Assembly (NCBI GenBank): GCA_037189845.1
Contig: JBBCIS010000003.1
Span: forward strand, 806,001 to 870,000
Length of the DNA stretch: 64,000 bases
Reading direction: 5' to 3'
Source of the DNA: JAMLHH01 sp037189845
GTDB lineage: Bacteria; Bacteroidota; Bacteroidia; Chitinophagales; JADIYW01
In this document: positions 60,093-64,000 of the stretch, piece by piece
Numbering within the stretch: position 1 is the first letter of the stretch
Layout: each line of letters opens with the position of its first letter
The notes under the pieces: model-generated
Told to the model about the DNA's origin: nothing
The model's database searches: none
The model's input: only the letters and a program-made list of their open reading frames with translations
Position numbers and translations under genes: made by a program

Positions 60093-61183
60093 GTCAAAAA
60101 GAAATTCAGCTATCTCTGTTAGATACTGAGGACGAACCGCAGCTGATGTCAGCTATTGTAGACATCATGCAGGAAAATGATGCTCATAATCTGGTAAATT
60201 TTGATCATGAATACTGGAACTGGCAGTATAAAAACCTGCCTACTCATAAAACAAATGTTTTTGTAGGAAGGGATCCGCAAAAAAATATTCTGGCATACTA
60301 CCATGTCCCGTATTATATGGGAAAATGGGGCAATGGAGAAACACCATATGCAATGATACAGGATGTTGCTGTCAGTAATCAATTGAGAGGTCAGGGGCTT
60401 TTCAGTAAAATAGCCACTTTTGCCAATAAGCATATTGATGAGATTGGTACAAAAGTGATTTATACTTTTCCGAATCACAGAAGCATTCATACTTTTCTAA
60501 AGTATAATGATTTCAAGCTACTCAGCTCATTCAACGCTTACATTCTGCCGGTAAATGTAGCTTTGCTTATCAAGTCAAAAATCAATTTGTTTGGAATTGA
60601 AAAGATTATTGGCGGATTGTCAGATATCTTTTTCAGGATATTTTCTATTGGGAAGCCCACAGGATATAAGATAGATAAGGTAAACGAATTTACGGATGAG
60701 GCCATTGCTGTCTATAAGGACTTTGCTACATCCTTCGATTACGGATTGGTAAAAGATAAAAAATATCTGAACTGGAGATTTATAGAAAAGCCCAAACAAA
60801 GTAATTTCATTTTTACTATCAGAAATCGAAATGGCGAGATGAAGGCGGTTGCCGTATTAAAAAAAGACACGATCAAAGGAATCCCTTGTCTGTTGCTCAT
60901 GGATTTTGCATATTCTTCCGGTGATGGGTCCGCATACTTTTTAAGGTTGATTACGTCACTGAGAAATAATCATAAGCAGTATTTCAACGGAGAAGTCGGT
61001 CTTATCTTTACTTCTATGAATTCCGGAATTTCAGACAATCTCTTTCGGGCAGGTTTTATTAAACTACCACAGAAAGTCAATCCGCGTCCTTTGAACTTAC
61101 TCATCAGGACAAATGAGAATCAGGATGGAGTTCAGAATAATAATAATTGGCATGTTACCCTTTGTGATTGGGATGTATTTTAA
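60089..61183 (+). CDS. GNAT-fold N-acetyltransferase, exopolysaccharide-linked
   Basis: A 364-residue protein with a GNAT domain in the first half. HEYWNWQYKN, MIQDVAVSNQLRGQGLFSKIATFANKH (acetyl-CoA loop Q/RxxGxG-like) and IYTFPNHRSIHTFLKYNDFK are visible. The second half looks like a second acyltransferase-like lobe, as in FemAB-type or double-GNAT enzymes (KYLNWRFIEKPKQ). It may acylate or amino-acylate a polysaccharide or its precursor. It sits between the deacetylase and the glycosyltransferase. Confidence 0.8.
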   Translation: MSQKEIQLSLLDTEDEPQLMSAIVDIMQENDAHNLVNFDHEYWNWQYKNLPTHKTNVFVGRDPQKNILAYYHVPYYMGKWGNGETPYAMIQDVAVSNQLRGQGLFSKIATFANKHIDEIGTKVIYTFPNHRSIHTFLKYNDFKLLSSFNAYILPVNVALLIKSKINLFGIEKIIGGLSDIFFRIFSIGKPTGYKIDKVNEFTDEAIAVYKDFATSFDYGLVKDKKYLNWRFIEKPKQSNFIFTIRNRNGEMKAVAVLKKDTIKGIPCLLLMDFAYSSGDGSAYFLRLITSLRNNHKQYFNGEVGLIFTSMNSGISDNLFRAGFIKLPQKVNPRPLNLLIRTNENQDGVQNNNNWHVTLCDWDVF

Positions 61184-61192
61184 ATATTGCAG

Positions 61193-62401
61193 ATGAAAAT
61201 AAGAGTTCTAAGGATTATCAACAGGTTAGTAATAGGGGGGCCAGCCTATAATGTTTCTTACCTCACTAAGTATATGGAACCGGAATTTGAAACGATACTG
61301 CTTTCAGGAGCAAAGGATGTCGGAGAAGAAGATTCTGATTTTATACCAAGACAAATGGGAATAGAACCAGTCTATATCAATGATATGCAGAAAAGTCTGG
61401 TAAAGCCATGGAAAGATAGAAAGGCTTATAAGGAACTTAAAAAAATCATTCAGGAAGTTAAGCCGCATATTGTTCATACGCACGCAGCAAAAGCAGGATT
61501 TATAGGCCGGATCGCAGCATTGGATTGTAAAGTTCCGGTAGTATTGCATACCTTTCACGGACACTATTTTCATTCATATTTTCACCCGATAAAAACAAAA
61601 ACATTGTTGCAGATTGAGAAATATCTTTCTGCCAAAACGGATGGAATCATAGCGATCAGTCCGGAACAGTACAAAGATTTATCAGAGATTTATAAAGTGG
61701 ATAAGCCTTCCAGGGTTTACGAGATTCCTTTGGGATTTGATCTGGATAGATTTACAATACAACAGGAAGACAGGAGAGCTGATTTTCGGAAAGAGTTCAG
61801 TATGGACGATGATACTGTTGCTATTGCTATCATTGGCAGGATGGTTCCCATTAAAAATCACTCCCTGTTTAACAAAGCGATTTCAAAAATTCTTTCGGAA
61901 AATCTAAATAAGAAGGTTAAGTTCTTTTTTATCGGTGATGGAGAATTGAGAAGTGATATTGAAAAAGAATTAGAGGAACTGAATGTTCCTTTTACCACAG
62001 AGCATGAGAAAGATTATTCAAAACCAGTAATATTCACTTCATGGAGAAAAGATATGGAAACGGTATATGCGGGGCTGGACATTATCGCACTGACCTCATT
62101 AAACGAAGGAACTCCGGTAAGTATTATTGAGGCGCAGGCTGCAAAAAAGGCGATAGTTTCTACGAATGTCGGTGGACTGAACTATGTCGTGGATGATGGT
62201 AAAACTGCATTTCTGATTCCTGGTGAAGATGTAAATATGCTGGTAGAAAAGCTGAATATTCTGATAAATGACGATCAGATCAGAAAAGAAATGGGAGAAG
62301 CAGGGCATACATTTGTTCAAAATAAATTCTCATATAAAAGGCTTGTTCAGGATATGGCAGATCTTTACAAAAGGCTGTTATCAGAAAAAAATATACTTTA
62401 A
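61193..62401 (+). CDS. Glycosyltransferase family 4 protein
   Basis: I use the ATG at 61193 (402 residues); the TTG at 61187 adds two residues. RIINRLVIGGPAYNVSYL is the acceptor-side start, HTHAAKAGFIGRIAA and HTFHGHYFHSY follow, and the C-terminal lobe has IIGRMVPIKNHSLF, FIGDGELRSDIEKEL and LTSLNEGTPVSIIEAQAAKKAIV, the E-x7-E motif of GT4. It probably builds the exopolysaccharide whose modification genes lie just upstream (9 bp). Confidence 0.92.
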   Translation: MKIRVLRIINRLVIGGPAYNVSYLTKYMEPEFETILLSGAKDVGEEDSDFIPRQMGIEPVYINDMQKSLVKPWKDRKAYKELKKIIQEVKPHIVHTHAAKAGFIGRIAALDCKVPVVLHTFHGHYFHSYFHPIKTKTLLQIEKYLSAKTDGIIAISPEQYKDLSEIYKVDKPSRVYEIPLGFDLDRFTIQQEDRRADFRKEFSMDDDTVAIAIIGRMVPIKNHSLFNKAISKILSENLNKKVKFFFIGDGELRSDIEKELEELNVPFTTEHEKDYSKPVIFTSWRKDMETVYAGLDIIALTSLNEGTPVSIIEAQAAKKAIVSTNVGGLNYVVDDGKTAFLIPGEDVNMLVEKLNILINDDQIRKEMGEAGHTFVQNKFSYKRLVQDMADLYKRLLSEKNIL

Positions 62402-62617
62402 TAGCGCTTAATTTGATGCATAATGCATTAGTTTCCAAATCATTTATTACTTTTGTGAGGTCCTTAACTAAATTTCAGGATAGTTGTTGTCCCTGGTGAT
62501 TACCGCTGATAAAACTATATTTTAATTTAACTTTTAAAAAGTATCGTCACAGATAAATGGCTTTTTGATATTCTATTTTATAATTTCTATTTTTACTAAA
62601 GGAACTATTTTGCCAAT

Positions 62618-63739
62618 ATGCTTGAACAAGTTCACATTAAAATAATATGTGCTACAATCACAGCCTGGGTTTTTACCATGTATGTAATTCCCAGTCTGAT
62701 TAAAATAGCAGAAATCAAAAATTTATATGATACCTCAAATGGAAGAAAGTCTCATACGGGAACAATTCCAAACCTTGCCGGTATCGCGATCTTCGGAGCA
62801 TTTATTATCTCATATTGCCTTTTCGGAGATTTTAAGGAAACAACAATAAAGTATATCCTGGCAGCACTTAGTTTTGTGTTTATGATCGGGGCAAAAGATG
62901 ATATAGTGGAGCTAACTCCATATAAGAAGTTTGCCGGACAAATTATAGCAGCTTTTATAGTTGTATACTTGGGGGAAATCAGATTGACAAGCTTCTATGG
63001 AATATTCGGGATCAGCACACTGCCGGAGATTTTCAGTATTTTATTCTCTATGATTACGGTAGTTTTTATCATCAATGCATTTAACCTGATTGATGGTATC
63101 AACTGGCTGGCTGGAGGAGTAAGTCTCGTTGTTAGCACAACGTTCGGGTACTGGTTTTATGTGCATGGATACTGGGATTATACGATTATGTGTGCCTGTA
63201 TTTTCGGTTCAATCGTTGCCTTTTTAAAATACAATTATTCACCTGCTAAAATATTTATGGGTGATTCCGGCAGCCTATCGCTAGGACTGTTAACTGCTGT
63301 GCTGGCCATCATTTTTATAGAGGAAAGCGGAAAGATCGTTTTTGCTTCGGCAAGCATGCCGTTTCATGTGATTTCCGGCCCGGCACTGGCGATTTCCATT
63401 TTGATCATTCCGATTTTTGATACTCTGAGAGTATTTACACTAAGAATTCTGAAAAGAAGATCTCCTTTCTCTGCTGACAGGAATCATCATCATCACAGAT
63501 TACTGGATCTAGGATTTACACATGTACAGGCTTCAGCCATATTAGTGGCAGCTAATGCGGTATTTATATTTGGTACTTTTCAGCTACAGTACTTAAGAAG
63601 TGCTATTCTGATACCACTCATTTTCATTACAGCAACAATTACTTCAGGTATTTTATTCGTAATCAAATTACCTGTGCAGCGAACAGTAAAAAAAAATGAG
63701 GTATTGGCAGACAGTCAGCTGGAAGTAGAAAAGCTATAG
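62618..63739 (+). CDS. MraY/WecA-family glycosyl-1-phosphate transferase
   Basis: A 373-residue polytopic enzyme that moves a sugar-1-phosphate from a UDP-sugar to undecaprenyl phosphate. The first cytoplasmic loop has NLYDTSNGRKSHTGTIPNLAG, then GAKDDIVELTPYKKFAGQ (DD motif), NAFNLIDGINWLAGG (NxxNxxDG), FMGDSGSLSLG and the HHHHR-type RSPFSADRNHHHHRLLDLGF, which is the WecA/TagO pattern rather than MraY. It likely starts lipid-linked glycan assembly for the adjacent operon. Confidence 0.93.
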   Translation: MLEQVHIKIICATITAWVFTMYVIPSLIKIAEIKNLYDTSNGRKSHTGTIPNLAGIAIFGAFIISYCLFGDFKETTIKYILAALSFVFMIGAKDDIVELTPYKKFAGQIIAAFIVVYLGEIRLTSFYGIFGISTLPEIFSILFSMITVVFIINAFNLIDGINWLAGGVSLVVSTTFGYWFYVHGYWDYTIMCACIFGSIVAFLKYNYSPAKIFMGDSGSLSLGLLTAVLAIIFIEESGKIVFASASMPFHVISGPALAISILIIPIFDTLRVFTLRILKRRSPFSADRNHHHHRLLDLGFTHVQASAILVAANAVFIFGTFQLQYLRSAILIPLIFITATITSGILFVIKLPVQRTVKKNEVLADSQLEVEKL

Positions 63740-63848
63740 CTAAACAGCATTTTCTTCAGGAAAATGTTACGCTCTTTACCGGAGTGAATTTCTTTTGTAA
63801 GTAACTTCCTGCTTTGTTTTCAGAAAAGAAAAACTGTAGGGATTAATT

Positions 63849-64000
63849 TTAATCCGCCAGGCTCTGTATGATTTCTTCAAACATCTGGTGTACCATACCA
63901 TCTGCCAGACCGACCTTAGGAACAAGTATTTTATCCACTTCAAGTAGCTGAGTGATTCTTATAAAAATCTCAGCAGCCGGAACAATCACATCTGCTCTAT
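63849..64000 (-). CDS. Ppx/GppA phosphatase, C-terminal part (runs off window)
   Basis: Minus-strand open frame ending in the stop complement 63849-63851. The final 49 residues read RADVIVPAAEIFIRITQLLE then KILVPKVGLADGMVHQMFEE, which matches the C-terminal end of the exopolyphosphatase/guanosine pentaphosphatase family (RADVIVPAA and VPKxGLADG motifs). The start lies beyond the window. Convergent with the WecA-like gene. Confidence 0.85.
   Translation of the reverse strand, partial: RADVIVPAAEIFIRITQLLEVDKILVPKVGLADGMVHQMFEEIIQSLAD

Noticed and set aside
1..64000. tRNA, rRNA, CRISPR, integrase or complete insertion sequence
   Set aside because: I looked for tRNA T-loop sequence, spaced repeats and recombinase motifs and saw none that I could support.

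Overview
The window is a chromosomal segment of a gliding or T9SS-bearing member of the Bacteroidota. The evidence is gldA-gldF-gldG, proteins with type IX secretion C-terminal sorting domains of types A and B, two PorP/SprF-like proteins, promoters with the TAnnTTTG -7 box, and weak or absent Shine-Dalgarno sequences. A mevalonate branch (mevalonate kinase-like plus diphosphomevalonate decarboxylase) is present, but I cannot name the genus.

Layout. 1-15.5 kb: end of a TPR protein, leuB, tatA, gatA, a large CotH/lamin-tail T9SS cargo, a small secreted protein, a Rieske protein, a lone DUF1016 (YhcG-type) nuclease, gldAFG, and an MBOAT/SGNH-like pair. 15.5-28.5 kb: an AT-rich accessory island with one tight eight-gene operon, flanked by unusual promoter repeats. 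28.5-46 kb: a transglutaminase-like secreted protein, nadA, a glycosyltransferase/O-antigen ligase/nadD operon, an ECF sigma with its anti-sigma, scpA, a DUF7033-type protein, a PorP/SprF - SprB-repeat - PorP/SprF operon, two parS-like palindromes, mnmG, an Ig-like lipoprotein and metZ. 46-59 kb: two sterol-desaturase-family paralogues around mrp-nifU-pyrF and a glycerophosphodiesterase, then recX/pspC, a secreted HMA protein, a deaminase, a second lamin-tail T9SS cargo and the mevalonate genes. 59-64 kb: a polysaccharide operon (deacetylase, GNAT, GT4), a MraY/WecA-type transferase and the end of a Ppx/GppA phosphatase.

The most unusual content is the operon at 16067-28053. It encodes a THI5/SsuA-type ABC importer whose ATPase has a C-terminal extension of about 220 residues, a SAM methyltransferase, an 1115-residue protein joining a LOG/SLOG-like nucleotide-binding domain to a histidine-kinase-like core, an orphan 209-residue protein, a 716-residue protein with two receivers, a PIN nuclease and an S1-like domain, and a 667-residue two-receiver protein. 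The small overlaps and gaps suggest one transcript. The likely logic, which is inference, is ligand import or sensing, then phosphorelay, then RNA cleavage, as in a two-component-style immune or stress system. Around the operon, seven copies of a GGATAA element, most preceded by a second half-site one helical turn upstream, sit 22-23 nt before TTTG boxes.

No tRNA, rRNA, CRISPR array, intact insertion sequence or integrase gene was seen.
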